This document shows positions 44,482 to 57,126 of a DNA stretch of 64,000 bases, piece after piece. The position numbers and the translations under genes were made by a program. Source of the DNA: Muricea muricata (lineage: Eukaryota > Cnidaria > Anthozoa > Malacalcyonacea > Plexauridae). Where the stretch lies: NCBI GenBank assembly GCA_963855995.1, contig OY979716.1, forward strand, positions 18,347,040-18,411,039, given 5' to 3'. How positions within the stretch are numbered: the first letter of the stretch is position 1; the number at the start of each line of letters is the position of its first letter. A model generated the notes under the pieces. It ran no database searches. It was not told the origin of the DNA and saw only the letters and a list, made by a program, of their open reading frames with translations.

Positions 44482-45196
44482 CTTAAGAAATACAAATATA
44501 AAAATAAACAAGGAAACGGGCGACAATAATGGAAAACGAAATCCCCATATCGACCACAGAGGATTGTTAGTTTAAATCCATGGGAATGTTTTGTGGATTT
44601 GGTTTGAAGCATTACATGGTGAATTTATACTAATTTCCAAGTCACTAGTTAAAACACCATGCATGTTACATGAAAATGATTTTATTACAAATCCGAGCTT
44701 TCGGTTCGTTTGACTCCAAAAATAAAAGTTAAAATGTACATACATCTTTTGTACTCGGTAACTCTTATGTATAATTTATCTCTGATGATGGCTAAAGTCA
44801 TTTGTAATAAAATCAATTCATGCCTGCTGTTTACACAAATCGTTTATAATTTTTTGGATGGACAATATTTTGCACTCATATTTTCAGACGTCCGAAATTA
44901 AACATACACGGGCCGAAGAGGCCGTCATATCAATAAATGACGGAGTGATAAAACAGTTTTTTAGAAGCAGATCACAGAGCTTAATTAATATTACAAGGTT
45001 TGACAGCGGTCAGTTCGGGTATTCTGCTATGCTCGTACCCCATGTCCCCATTCCAATGTTGTTTTAAATAAATTGTTCTCAATAGCACTTTTCACACTAG
45101 TTGACGAACAAGTCGTCTAGCCGAACAAATCGTCTATTACTTTGTTTGTGTAATTTGTATTCGGACAATAGGTAGCAAAGAAAATATATCTGTGTG

Positions 45197-45392
<196 letters not shown>

Positions 45393-45416
45393 AATTGTGC
45401 AAAATACCTCAAAACT

Positions 45417-45460
45417 TACCACTACAGTCTGTTTCATCCAGAGGGAATCTTCAGGTGGTA
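45417..45460 (-). ncRNA. Hammerhead ribozyme motif, PLE C tail
   Basis: Minus strand: six-pair stem I UACCAC/GUGGUA, core CUGAAGA, stem II UCC/GGA closed by a U-U pair, GAAA, two-base stem III (AC/GU) with loop AGACU, cleavage triplet GUA. Same layout as the PLE B motif, including the U-U next to the core. The plus-strand copy is at 52251-52294. Confidence 0.72.
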
Positions 45461-45638
45461 GACAAATTTCGAAAATGTGCGAGCTACTTTTATGCTCAAG
45501 TAGGAAACGTGGGCGCGTGGGTGATTGAATAGCATGCATTCCTTTCTTTGTTTAGGCTGTTTACCTAAAATCTGCTTTTGTGTTGGCAGGCCGAAACTAT
45601 TTCCGATCTTTTGTTGAGCAAGCAATTGTTTTTTTCTT

Positions 45639-47705
45639 TCAAAAACTAATTTTTTCCTCCAAACATAAATTACATCTTTTGGATCTTCCCGTGTAAGAAA
45701 TAGACTTTTTTGTTATGGACCATTTTATGGTGAAATCTGTTTTGTTTTGCTTTAAGTGCCAAACGTGTTTCGAAAGTTCCGTTTCGTTCGAATATTTTTT
45801 GTGTGTGAAAGATTGGATATGATTCCTGTATCGCTCTTTGAATGTGTTTGAGGTCATGCCAATGTAGTGCTTTGTGTCTTGTGTATTGCCTGTAAAAATT
45901 GTTGCTTTGTATACAATGTCCTTACTCATGCACTTGTTCTGCAGTGGGCATGCGTGCTTGTTCCTACAGTTACAGTTCTCTGTACTAATGTCTTGTGGTT
46001 GGCTTTTCCTTATTATGCGTGTGTTGTGGCTTGTGATAATTGACTTAACGTTACTCATGCAGCTGTAACTGACCTTAACTGTGTTCCTATTGAAAATTTT
46101 GTGTAACTTGTTGCTTATTGGAAAGTGCGTGTCTACAAGCTTGAGGAAACTGCGTGCGATGTTTGTCTTGACATTTTTGCTAAATGGAGGGTTAAACCAA
46201 ATGATGTTGCGTTGCCTGTTTCTGCGAGGTTGCTGTGTTACATGTGGCATGTATTCCAGCTTGTGGCTGAAGTTGCTATGTCCTAGTGCGTTTTGATATG
46301 TTTGTACTGCATCGTCAAATACTTGTTTGTCAGATGACAGCGTTGAAATGCGCTTGTTGATAGATGCTGGAAGTTGCCTTAAGATGCTGGGTGGGCGGTT
46401 AGAGTGCTTGTGTATGTATAACGGATCGTCATTGGGCTTCCTATAAGGTTTATATTTTCCGGTAGAAAGGTCGAATGTTACGTCTAGAAAGTTTACCACG
46501 TGTAAATTTGATTCTGCTGTTATTTTTAGGCCAAACTGTTCGAAAATTTTGTGTAGCTCTTTCCTGGTTTTGTCTGCCAAACGTGCTGATCTGTTTTTAA
46601 TAACCGCCAAACCGTCATCTTTGTACAAGCCGATGTTTTTCTTGCCAAACTTTTTTCCTAAATGGTTTAAGATGAAAAGACCTACTAGTTCGCAAATTTC
46701 TGCCCCGTCATAGCTACCCATGGCAACATCAAACAAATTGCTATTGTTGTTTTTGATCCACGGTCTTCCGTGATTGAAAAGGAGTGATTTTCTAGCGTGT
46801 TTTATTATAGAAATGTCTTCGTCCGAAATGTCAGCCAAATTGGAGGCCCAAGATAATGCTTGGTCCAGTAAATTTTCTGAAATTGACGGGTAAAAGTCGA
46901 CTATGTCAAACGAAATAAAAGAATGCCTAGTTTTTTTCTCGATGCTGCCAAACCATTCTAAGACGTTTTGCGTGTTTCTCCATTGGTTTACGTTCAAAAT
47001 TGTCCGAAGTTTTGTGTTTAATCTGTCCAAAATTGATTTACTAATTTTTCCGGAATCGCTTTTTGCTGGGTTGATGAGCCGGCATTTTGGGCTGCTCTGA
47101 AAATTTTCCTTGTGATCTTTGAGAGAAATAAAAGCTTCGCGTTTTTTCATGCATTCAATCCGGTTGCCAATCGAAAGTTTATTTGCGATATGGTTTAGTT
47201 CGTTGTTTATTTCCGAAATGTTTTCCTCAGATCCGTGTTTATATGTTTTTGTGATATTGTCGTGCAAGAGCTTGTTGTATGTGTCGAGCGAGGTTTCATA
47301 TATGTTCCTAGTTTTATCAGCGAAAACAAACATTTTGTCGTATGAATTGATTTTCTTTAAGTCGTTTGCCAAAGTGTCTTGAAAATAGTCTTTTGTGTCT
47401 CGAAATTTAATGGTTTCTAGTAATTTTATAACGTCTTCTTCGAAAGGTTTCAGTTCCAAAACTGTGGGAGGTGTTTTATTAGACGAAAGGCCGAAATTCC
47501 TAGTGTTTTCCTGACTTTTTTCTCCTTTTAGAAAGAAATGAGCTTTCCATCTCATACGTTTTAGTACGCTTTCCGCTTTTTCAATCAAATTCCTCAAATA
47601 GTTGTCCCTTGATGGTATAGGGATGTTTTTCAGTGAATAGTCTAGTCGAAATTGCCTCATTTTAAGGTAGAAAATTAGATTTCGAAAACGAGAGTGCACA
47701 ACCAA
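45639..47705 (-). CDS. Penelope-like RT with C-terminal GIY-YIG endonuclease
   Basis: 688 residues, no internal stop. The N-terminal part holds K-A-H-F-F-L and F-V-F-A-D-K-T. RT: S-L-K-D-H-K-E-N-F and C-R-L-I-N-P, motif A S-F-D-I-V-D-F-Y-P-S-I (about 268), motif B M-G-S-Y-D-G-A-E, motif C L-Y-K-D-D-G-L (about 360), then L-D-V-T-F-D-L and Y-R-K-P-N-D-D-P. A Cys linker C-N-C...C-P-L-Q-N-K-C (about 573) leads to the nuclease Y-I-G-M-T-S-N-T-F-K-E-R-Y (about 615). The linker suggests the Neptune-like group (tentative). The enzyme would nick DNA and reverse-transcribe its RNA. The C terminus ends L-C-L-E-E-K-I-S-F and is slightly short. Confidence 0.88.
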   Translation of the reverse strand: MVVHSRFRNLIFYLKMRQFRLDYSLKNIPIPSRDNYLRNLIEKAESVLKRMRWKAHFFLKGEKSQENTRNFGLSSNKTPPTVLELKPFEEDVIKLLETIKFRDTKDYFQDTLANDLKKINSYDKMFVFADKTRNIYETSLDTYNKLLHDNITKTYKHGSEENISEINNELNHIANKLSIGNRIECMKKREAFISLKDHKENFQSSPKCRLINPAKSDSGKISKSILDRLNTKLRTILNVNQWRNTQNVLEWFGSIEKKTRHSFISFDIVDFYPSISENLLDQALSWASNLADISDEDISIIKHARKSLLFNHGRPWIKNNNSNLFDVAMGSYDGAEICELVGLFILNHLGKKFGKKNIGLYKDDGLAVIKNRSARLADKTRKELHKIFEQFGLKITAESNLHVVNFLDVTFDLSTGKYKPYRKPNDDPLYIHKHSNRPPSILRQLPASINKRISTLSSDKQVFDDAVQTYQNALGHSNFSHKLEYMPHVTQQPRRNRQRNIIWFNPPFSKNVKTNIARSFLKLVDTHFPISNKLHKIFNRNTVKVSYSCMSNVKSIITSHNTRIIRKSQPQDISTENCNCRNKHACPLQNKCMSKDIVYKATIFTGNTQDTKHYIGMTSNTFKERYRNHIQSFTHKKYSNETELSKHVWHLKQNKTDFTIKWSITKKSISYTGRSKRCNLCLEEKISF

Positions 47706-48403
47706 TGTAGGGTGCGGATATAAAGTGCTAGTTTTGGTTAGCGAAATACAAAAGAGTGCTCAGTGACATATAGACAGAGCGAAATGTATAATTGTGCAAA
47801 ATACCTCAAAAACTTACCACTACAGTCTGTAACTGTGCAAAATACCTCAAAAACTTACCACTACAGTCTACACTACTTACCACTACAGTCAATGTAATTG
47901 TGACCCTCTTTGGGAAAACATACGTTAACGGTTTAGCGTGAAAATGAGAAAAAGAACGGATTCGAAACGGACACGGCACGGTTTGCTCAAGGCGTGATCA
48001 CGGCCTTCCAAAGTGTAAAAACGGTACCATAATTTTTTTTCACACTTTGGTTAAAGTGTTTTCACACGATGAACAGCCCGTTTTCACAGATAGAACCATC
48101 CGTTTTCACAGATGAATGTTATTCATGATTTCAGAATCTTTGATTCACGCCTTCAGGGATTAGGATTAACCCAGCAACTTTCTACCCAACCGAGCCGAGC
48201 AGAGTATTTCCGTCCGTGCATGTGTGATTAATTTTGACTGGATTTCTGATTAGATGATGAAGTTTTGATGTCTAAGATCTTTATCAATGCTCCATTTACG
48301 CAATGTCTTTGTGTAAGCGCATCATACATGGAATTCTGCTTCCCAATTACAATTTTTTATGTTTACATCTTTCTAATATGATTTAATTATATGCGTAAAA
48401 ATA

Positions 48404-48480
48404 TAGATGAGTCAAAAATATAGATAAACCGCGCAAAAATATAGAAAAATATAGATATATCGCGCAAATAGCGCAACTAC
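48404..48480. repeat. Short AAAATATAGAT/CGCGCAA repeat
   Basis: Four to five copies of AAAATATAGAT, three followed by a CGCGCAA phrase, inside the 4.1-kb TIR element. Irregular, no coding. Confidence 0.6.
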
Positions 48481-49785
48481 GCATATCTGTGTGTAGTAGC
48501 TAATTTCTATTAATATCTTTCGGCTTGGGCCTTTGCTGGAAACATCAAATCTCAACTCTATTTGTATTGTTTAGGTAGTGAAATATATACTGTATTTGCC
48601 CTTTAAATCAATATGTATGGCTACCTTTAAAGCCATTGAATACAACTCTTTCATTATAATCTTTCTGAACTGTTTATATATATTTACGATTATGCACAAG
48701 TTATAACTGGAAATCTTTCAATTACCTTGCGATGTCTTTATACTTGTGTCTGTGATGTCGCCTGACGCCTGTATGTTCTTTAATGGCTAAACAGTGTTCT
48801 TTTGTTGGCCAAAATAATCCATCACATAAAACAGAAATTTTGTATAGTGGAATATATATTCAATTATAAACCAGCTACATCGCATTATAGGAAATATTCA
48901 AGGTCCCGTTCGCACAAATTCCTAAGCTAGCAGTCAGGAATGTATTTATACACGAATTAATACATACAGGTATTTCGGCTTACAGTTAATGGGTTTATGC
49001 ATGGGATTCTGCTTGACGCACGCTAAAGTTTCATATTGTCCTCAAATGATTTTTAAATCAGTAGAATTCTAAAATTAAACTTCAGTACCGGCTAGTGCAT
49101 GATCAAATCATTCATTAATAAGAACACAGTAAAAATATACCTAAGTAATTGTACAGTTTTGCTACCATGATCGCCAATCGTGTTCATGTGTATTCGATTC
49201 GGATGTAAGAACATGTTTAAAGACCCAAATAACAAAGGGAGCGCTCGATGCAAAATGACTAGACAACCAACGAACGTTTCAGAACCAGTCTACTGTAGCT
49301 ATTTTTCTATCTATTCGCCGTTCTGTATATTCGATAATGGTGTCGTGCATGATTGCGTGCACGTGCGTGTCAAATAACTCTTGAAGAAAAATTAATCCAC
49401 TTAAACTGTCAGCAATTTAAATTCAAGTTCTGCTTAATGTGCAACCTTTACTTACAAGGTCACTACAAATAACCCGTATTATTCTTTTGTTTTCTTTTGG
49501 ATATTTTACTATTATATTTGTATACTCGACAACATCATATTGACAGTATGCCGCTGGTCAGTTAAACAGTTAGTAAACAGTACATACTGTTAGTCATATT
49601 AAAGTATAAGCCGTGCGTTAGTGATTTTTACGAATCCAACTCAACCAGAAATAAGAAGCCTAAGTTGACATAGTTCTGTTCATATACACCTGTTTCATGG
49701 ATAAAGATAAGACTTATTATATTTTACAGTACTCTCTACACACTTATACTTTTAGTACTGATTCGATCCCCAACGTTTTTTCCTT

Positions 49786-49841
49786 AGCCTGCGTGCAGAC
49801 CCTAATAATCACGAAACGTGGTTAGGGTCTGCACGCAGGCT
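49786..49841. repeat. 56-bp hairpin, AGCCTGCGTGCAGACC type
   Basis: AGCCTGCGTGCAGACCCTAA pairs with TTAGGGTCTGCACGCAGGCT around a short AT-rich loop. Perfect arms. I recall similar hairpins as common repeats in coral genomes (from memory). TA flanks both sides. Confidence 0.8.
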
Positions 49842-49904
49842 ACTTTTTCCTTTGCATTGATTCAACTTATACATGAATGATAAACTGTAAACTTATCAAA
49901 CACA

Positions 49905-50126
49905 TCATGTTACTGTTAACATTGCATGTTTTGCCCGGTCAGGCGAGGACACAAATCGCAATTTCTCAGACTGAGGATTAGCTAAGTTGTAGTGTTCTTT
50001 AAGACGAAGCCAGATCGCTATATAAGCCTTCCTTCGGAATGGTCTATATGTTCCGCTGATTATATCAGAGACAGTTACAAGTCTACAGCTGTTACTTATC
50101 TTTAAGTTGTAATTTCCTCCACACAT
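49905..50126 (-). other. Unassigned 73-codon frame in the TIR element
   Basis: Reads V-T-V-S-D-I-I-S-G-T-Y-R and I-W-L-R-L-K-E-H-Y. It faintly resembles the SDR exon that is missing from copy B, but no acceptor in the required phase 0 exists and the rest is not SDR-like. Left unassigned; could be cargo or chance. Confidence 0.15.
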
Positions 50127-50427
50127 TCAAATCGCGCTATTTCCTTTCCAAACGGAAAAAAATAATTGTCCGAGTAACGAAAACTTTTTGCGAGTTTGCT
50201 AAGCTGTAAAACTAACACAGACCTAGCCTGCTAATTATTTAATCGACAGCTTATTGCTTTTGCATGCAACAGTTTTTGTAAAATTATGTAGAAGGAAATT
50301 TGAGTAAATACGAATCAGATAAATATTGCTGGTCGAAGTCGCAGATATTTCATGCACTATGGAGAACTGGTTGAAAATCAGTTGAAATCTACTTCCATTA
50401 GGGAATTAAATTGACCAATGTAATTAC

Positions 50428-50630
50428 CGTGCTTTTTTACAAGTTATTCCAGTTTAAAGCTGATTTTAGTCTTTAACCATAATTAGATACTTGACATCTT
50501 CCTCGATTCAAATCCACTTATTTGATTACTCCAAATAATAATTATTGTTCAGATTTTTATTTTAAACTATGCAGCATTAGATTTTATTGAAAAATTGAGA
50601 GAGCAACCTCAAATACTATTTTCAGGCCAG
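50428..50630. repeat. Half copy of the TTAA MITE
   Basis: Diverged match to the right half of 40213-40889: GTGCTTTTTTACAAGTTATT, then GATTACTCCAAATAATAATT, then GAGAGCAACCT near the end. The left half is missing. Confidence 0.7.
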
Positions 50631-52250
50631 TATGCGTGAATCTATATATCAGTGCAATTAGCAACAGGCAGGCTGTCCAAAGAGGCAGTCACAGTAAGCA
50701 GGAAATATGGCTTAAAACAAAATGACAATCAAATAAGCCGCTTGCGAATGATCGAATGTCAAAAAACTATTACCAGTCATTTGGTATATAAGTAATAAAA
50801 TACGCCTGGAAGTGATACTATTTTTTCGAAAATATCTTATCTATTTATGAATATTCATTTTGGTAACGATATATTGACCAAGATGTTGGCAGCGTAATGC
50901 TGAAATCCAGTCTAAATACCACGAATGCCATGCATATATGTTGTAAAAGATCAGAGGTGCGTTTAATATCTAGCTATTGGTAATGATATAATAATGTATG
51001 TTTGTTTATTATATGGAACAATGTCTGAAGCGCGGCGCGTAAGAGCTTGGTTATATTAGTTGAAAGTCTAGACTTTTTTGTTTTGAAATCAGCTAGCTAC
51101 GTGTATAAGCGAGAAATTATGACTTCACTTGATGCATATAGACAAATACGACGTGTATAGAAGCAGAAATATTTTTATATTATTTGGCTACATATACACA
51201 GTTGGCGTAAAGTTGTCTATAAGCAGTATCCTGCGAACAGTTGGGATTCATTTCAGTTGTAAGGCCAGAATAACAATGTACCTCCCTTCTTTGCAGAGGC
51301 TTTGTGTTTATATCAGCTTTATATTGTTTAATTTTAGCTAGATATTGTAGGACTACCACCGATATGTATACACATTTGTATACATGCATGGTTTAAAACA
51401 GCTCAATGTATTACGGTCATCAATACAACTACAATCCTACAATTTTTGTATATCAGCAAACATACATGTTTAGCAATATAAATAATTTGAATGTACATGT
51501 ATTTTCACGGCGCGCAGTTTTAGCAGATCTTCGAGCACAGCGTTTGATTTTCCAATCTTTAATTTTGTTTATCAGGGGCAATTTGTCACTTAATATGTCA
51601 CGTATAAAGCAAGCAAGTATTTTATGCGTATCGCCATACCGTAGCAAGACTTTTACAGTAAATGTATGAATAAATCTATTGCTCGAATTAGCGGAATGCC
51701 ATTTGATCCGTGCAACTCTGACGATTAGATTATCCGGTAAGCGGTTTAAGTTGCACCGTATTATCTGGCAAACAAAATGGATTAAAGCAAAATGGGGGAA
51801 CTAGTTCTCACGCTTAGATAAAAAATCACGGATAGCCCAAAGCGTGTTCACGGATAGGTCAAAGTGTTATCACGCACAGACCAAAGTGTTTTCACACTTA
51901 TTTTAACTGTTATCACGGTCATCCTAATCTCGATCACGGTTTGCGCTTCCCGTTATCACGGCTAATAAACGGTTTGAAAACGGTTTCTACAGCGTTTTTT
52001 TTCAAAGCGTTAACGTAGGTTTTCCCAAAGAGGGTCACAATTTATGTTTGGAGGAAAAAATCAGTATTTTGAAAGAAAAAAACAATTGCTTGCTTAACAA
52101 AAGATCGGAAATAGTTTCGGCCTGCCAACACAAAAGCAGATTTCAGGTAAACAACCTAAACAAAGAAAGGAATGCATGCTATTCAACCACCCACGCGCCC
52201 ACGTTTCCGCCTTGAGCATAAAAGAAGCGCGCACATTTTCGAAATTTGTC

Positions 52251-52294
52251 TACCACCTGAAGATTCCCTTTGGATGAAACAGACTGTAGTGGTA
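52251..52294 (+). ncRNA. Hammerhead ribozyme motif, PLE C right arm
   Basis: Plus-strand copy of 45417-45460, differing by one loop base in stem II (CUUU for CUCU). All core and stem bases are kept. Confidence 0.72.
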
Positions 52295-52381
52295 AGTTTT
52301 TGAGGTATTTTGCACAATTATACATTTCGCTCTGTCTATATATCATTGAGCACTCTTTTGTATTTTGCTAACCAAAACTAG

Positions 52382-52563
<182 letters not shown>

Positions 52564-53431
52564 TATTTGTTCTTGTTTCGTTGGACACCATTGTTGTTAC
52601 TTTGTTTTGTTAGAGCTAGTTCCACGACTCTTCCGGCAGCGACATTTTAATTTGTCCGTGATTTGTTCGACTCACATGAATTCAAGACGATTTATGAGGA
52701 CTTGTTCATCCAGACGAACAAATCGTCTCTTAAAAGTCGTCTTGACGGATGGATAAATAGTCGGACAAATTCAGACAGCTTAGTCGTGTGAAAATTTGTC
52801 CGTCCCGCTTTCACTTCAGACGATTTTCCGCCTGAAAAGATTTGTTCGTCTAGACGAATAGTTCGTCAACTAGTGTGAAAACGGCTACTACGCTGTTAAA
52901 AAGTACTTAATATCGTACGCAAACATTGGTAAGGGGGAAAGAAGGATATATACAGCTATTTATAATCTTTGATTAATGGTCTCAAGTTTTAGACATTTTT
53001 TAAGAGTGCCCGAAGGTGTTTGTCAATGATTGTAGATAGCAGATGTTTAGTGCATAAGGGGTCGAGTAAACGCCTGCCAAAATAGATATGAAAAAAATGT
53101 TCGTTACTGACATGGGTCTTAGTTGTCACCGGTCAATCTCGTTAATAACGGAAGGTATTACTCAAGTCAACTGACAAGTAATACCGGTAATATAAATCTC
53201 TAGACGCCTTGACGGAAACTTCCGTTAATTCAAGTATTTTAGGCTTTAAAATTTATTTGGAACCAGAACAAAGAAAGTATTTTGTAACTTGTTTCCTGAT
53301 GAAGATGTTGTTTAAGATCATGTCGGTTCTGGTTTTTAAAATGCATTTGCATGACAATGAATATATTATTTTTTGGGTTATGGTCAGGTAAAGCCGATTA
53401 TCTACATCTATGACGAGAATCACCGTGGACA

Positions 53432-53798
53432 GTCGGACCCCTCCGAGATGGTTGGAACACTCATTGCGTAAGTATCTGATGAAACTTAGACTTTGCTCTC
53501 TAAAATTTTTAATAATTGAATCCTTATATAGCCCCCACCGTAACCCTAAATCTAAACTTAACGCAAATGGCAAAATTTGGAGTCGAAAAATGTTTGACGA
53601 ATTTAAATGTATTTGAGCTCCGGCCGGGATTCGAACCCCCAAATGTCGTACTAGAAATCAAACGCAAAGACGACTGCTGCAAGAACGACTGCATACAATG
53701 ACAGTGTTGTAAACATCTTGTATTTATAATACAAGTTTATCTAAATGGGGCAGAGCAGTCTCAATGAGTGGTCCGACCACCTTGGAGGGGTCAAACCG
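53432..53798. repeat. Inverted-repeat element with a tRNA-like B box
   Basis: 53432-53466 and 53761-53798 are imperfect inverted copies (GACCCCTCCGAGATGGTTGG against CCACCTTGGAGGGGTC). Inside, the minus strand reads GGTTCGAATCCC at about 53626-53637, a perfect B-box-like T-arm, followed by GGCCGGAGC. No convincing A box. Possibly a tRNA-derived SINE piece within a MITE. Confidence 0.45.
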
Positions 53799-54529
53799 TC
53801 TAAGGAATAGAAATAAGCTGCGTCACCGGCTCGACAATTTGGCCCAACTCTGATAATTGATCAAATTATCGTCATTGTCGTCATATTATTTCACAGTTAG
53901 TAAACATGAAAATAAATATTTGGATGGTGGGACTGGTCGTTAGGCAGTGCACATGGCCATTTGGGCAGGCTTTTTCTACCCACTCCCTGCATGCACGTCT
54001 GCTGCACATGGAAACATACCAACGACTGATGCCATGTTGACAATACATCCACCACGACCATTTTTATTTTTGTCCATGAATTTTGTTCCAATCAACGTGC
54101 ATTCTATTACAGCAATCTACAAAACATATAGCATCTAAACAGTTTGCGATGATTGTAATTTCAACTACATGACCGAATTGGTTTTCTTTGTGGAGCCCCA
54201 AGGTGCAGTGCGTTTAAAAAAAGCGGAACCATTGTTCCGTTTTTTCGGAAACCTTGTATGACCCGATTTTCCTCATAGATAAATAGCTACATTTGTACTT
54301 AATTTTTCATACTTCACACTTGCCGATTTTAAAGCTCCTCAAAATTGTTTGAAAACAGCTAGCCATTTTTGTTGTCGCTCTCTAAAATAGCGTGGTAGCA
54401 TTCCGTGCCCTTATTTTCAGGGGACTTTTTGTCTTTTATTTTTTTCTTGAAGGAAAATAGAGCGTTTCTTAAAAGCGTAAGTCATAGTGTTTATACCCAA
54501 CAATACAACTGGGTAGCACTAAAACCCGG

Positions 54530-54665
54530 AGCGTGGAGCGCCGAAACGGGGATTCTGGAACAGAAAACCCGGAATACTAGTACTGGTACAGAAACCCCGA
54601 ACGTGGAACGATCGAACAGAAAACCCGGAACGCGAGAACAGAAAACCCAGAACACGGATAAAAAC
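54530..54665. repeat. Irregular minisatellite, GGAACAGAAAACCCGGAA units
   Basis: Five to six degenerate units built on AACAGAAAACCCGGAACG with variable spacers. The plus frame 54405-54677 crosses it but has no recognised domain. From 54680 to 57022 I see no feature beyond intronic AT-rich DNA and a C-run near 56417. Confidence 0.65.
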
Positions 54666-57022
54666 CTCTCGAGCTAAAGGAACAAAGCCATTACAGAGCT
54701 TTTTTCTTCGTGCAAATGTACAATACGAAGAGCTACCAATGAATTTAAGTGTGTTTGAAACTGAAAAATAGTTAAAACCAATAAAACACTAAAATAATTA
54801 TAACATAATTTCTACTTTATGAAACTGCTAAAACAGAGTAACATATATATGGTAAAGAACTTACCACAAACACATCTACTGCTCTCTAACTAAAACTATA
54901 ATAGTGAAACTCGGTTCATTACAGTAAATTCTACAGTGTACACTAGATTTGTGTTCTCATGTTGCAAATTGATCTCACCCCCCGTTCAGAAGGGGAGGAA
55001 TTGAAAATGAGCAGCACTTACTGAAATGGCCCAGTTTAATTAGCACCAGCCATGTGTGTATATATTCCTACGTTTAAAAGGTATATAAGCTTTGGTTATA
55101 CATTCTTGGGCTAGACTCGTGCGTGAAAGATAAGCTTTTGGTTTGCAATGGTATACGAAAAACGGTCCGTCGCATACTTGCATTTAGCAATTTAGCGGAT
55201 AACTTATGTACGTTTTTGATTAGTCCTTGTAACGTTTCGCTCTTTTTTCATCTAACATATTTAAAACATTAGCTCATAAGCAGGTATTTTCTCAACGTGC
55301 TTTATTTGGAGCTTTATGCTACCGTAAACCCTTTGACAGACAAGAGGGTGATCGTGACACTTTTCAATTCGCGTTCAAGGTAAGTTTTGCACGAAGGTAC
55401 ATAAATTTCGAAGGTTTCACAATGTAACGGTCTGTTGTAAAATTAAACCTTAACAACTCTGATGGCTCTCAACGATGTCATTGCTGCACTGGATATTTTT
55501 TAACAAGTCAAATGTTTGGAAGGAAAAGTGTTAAAAGTTCAATCAGCCTTGTCGTATTTGATGAAGTTACGTAAGTTAAAAAGTGAATCATGGCACTGCA
55601 TCTTTGCAAATCATTCACTATCATAAAAATATCGCAATACAGTATGTATATTTTTTTGTAATTGCGTGCGAGAGTTGGTCAACATATCTTTATTCATCAA
55701 ATCAACTCATGAAAATATCGATAAATATCAACGTTCTGGGTTCTCTGTTGCAGTGTTTCACGTTCCGGTTTTAATAGTATGGAAACAAGCAAGTGTTTTT
55801 TTTTCACTGTTCATAGAAGCTGAGTAGCTGTTCTTCTCACAGGTAGCTTTCTTCAGAAAGTTATAGTTTCGTCCTTATCAGGAATCACAAGTGTCTGAAA
55901 ATACACATTTTGAAGAAATTAACACATATTCCCATCTCAGTTTTCCAACATCTAGCAGTTTCCATTAACTAAAAATTATTTTTATGAAAGCTAAATCCAA
56001 GTTTCTCCTATTAAAACTTGAAACAATCATAGGAATAACGCGTCAGGTGTATAATTAACAAAATGTATTTTTTCAGTGCAAATGTGATATGTGGTGATAT
56101 GTTCACGAATGTCGGCTGATTATGAAATAACAAAAGCTGAAAATGCTAGTAAACAAGGTTGAGTATTTATTTTTGCGATATAGGAGATGCTATAATAATT
56201 TACTGATGGCACTGCTTAATATTGGTATTTTCATCATGGTCTAGATTTAGGTACACTTAGGGCATTCTTTGCATTAAAAGAGCAAAAAGTGGCGCAAAAT
56301 TAATTCGTCTGAGTTCAGAATCACTGAAACGCATCAAATGATGTGTCCCATTACATTTCCTAAAGTCTTCATTGATTGAAACATTGTTTTACTAGCTTTA
56401 AAGCCATTTAAATACCCCCCCCCCCTCATTTTATCCATCACTATATTAAATTTTTTTACTCGTCCAAGGAATTGCGCGCTTGAATTGTTTAAAGTAGCGC
56501 ATGCGCTTTAGGTGATTTAATTGAAAATCTTCGAAATCGTAGTAGACATGTCAGTTGTCCACCTCATATTAAGAATATTAATGTTAGAGATATATACGTT
56601 ACGTTCAAAAATATCATGCAAATTGTTTACAACTTTTCATTATTTAGTTCTCGAAAACATGGTGAACGTTCAGAGGTTACTCATTGCACTTTAGGAAACT
56701 GCAACATTGTTATTTTCGATAATATTGTCATCAATAATAAGTATTAGAACCCTTTTTATGCAAATAAGGGGCATTTGTTCTGCTTCAGATGTTTATGCAA
56801 CGAGCTGCTCTATTTACTGTTTATATTCTTTGAACAGTAGTGGAATGAGACTGAACAAGATCACATGTTTATCCGTAATTGTTCTGGCTGCACAAAGTTT
56901 AAAATAGGGACGACTATAGAACTGGTTAACTCAACATTCTTTTTTTTTTAATTACTGTTTACATGAAAATCTTTAAAGACTGAAATGAGAAACAGAGAAT
57001 GAATTTTCAAATTTTCACTCAC

Positions 57023-57126
57023 CAGATTGATGCTGATCATTTCCTGAACATTGTTATTTTGAATGCCAGCATTGTTACAAAGAATGTCCAAGTGTCCATG
57101 TTCTTTTACAACATTAGATAAAATTC
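57023..57126 (-). CDS. SDR copy B, exon 3 (NNAG)
   Basis: 104 bases. Starts by completing Gly with exon 2 (G|GA), then I-L-S-N-V-V-K-E-H-G-H-L-D-I-L-C-N-N-A-G-I and M-I-S-I-N-L. N-N-A-G stabilises the central beta sheet in classical SDRs, and the last Asn (INL) is part of the catalytic tetrad. Donor CTG|GTGAGTG. Ends in phase 0. Confidence 0.9.

Larger units (their letters stand above)
47896..52042. mobile_element. 4.1-kb non-autonomous TIR transposon, AATT duplication
   Basis: The element is 47900-52038. 31-bp TIRs with one mismatch: left starts GTGACCCTCTTTGGGAAAAC, right ends TTTTCCCAAAGAGGGTCAC. AATT flanks both ends (47896-47899, 52039-52042), and a single AATT is present in the uninterrupted PLE end (near 45653). 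Subterminal regions hold repeated TTTTCACA, AAAGTGT and TCACGG motifs at both ends (47990-48120 and 51810-51970), possible transposase-binding sites. No transposase-like frame is visible inside. Superfamily unknown. Confidence 0.85.

Noticed and set aside
49905-50126. Frame with VSDIISGTYR as the missing SDR exon
   Set aside because: No acceptor in phase 0 and the following residues do not fit an SDR; similarity is too short.
51453-51647. Basic 64-codon minus frame (KIKRCARRSAKT)
   Set aside because: Short, inside a non-autonomous transposon, no recognisable domain.
54405-54677. 90-codon frame over the GGAACAGAAAACCC repeat as a repeat protein
   Set aside because: Units vary in length outside multiples of three and no domain is recognised; more likely a minisatellite.
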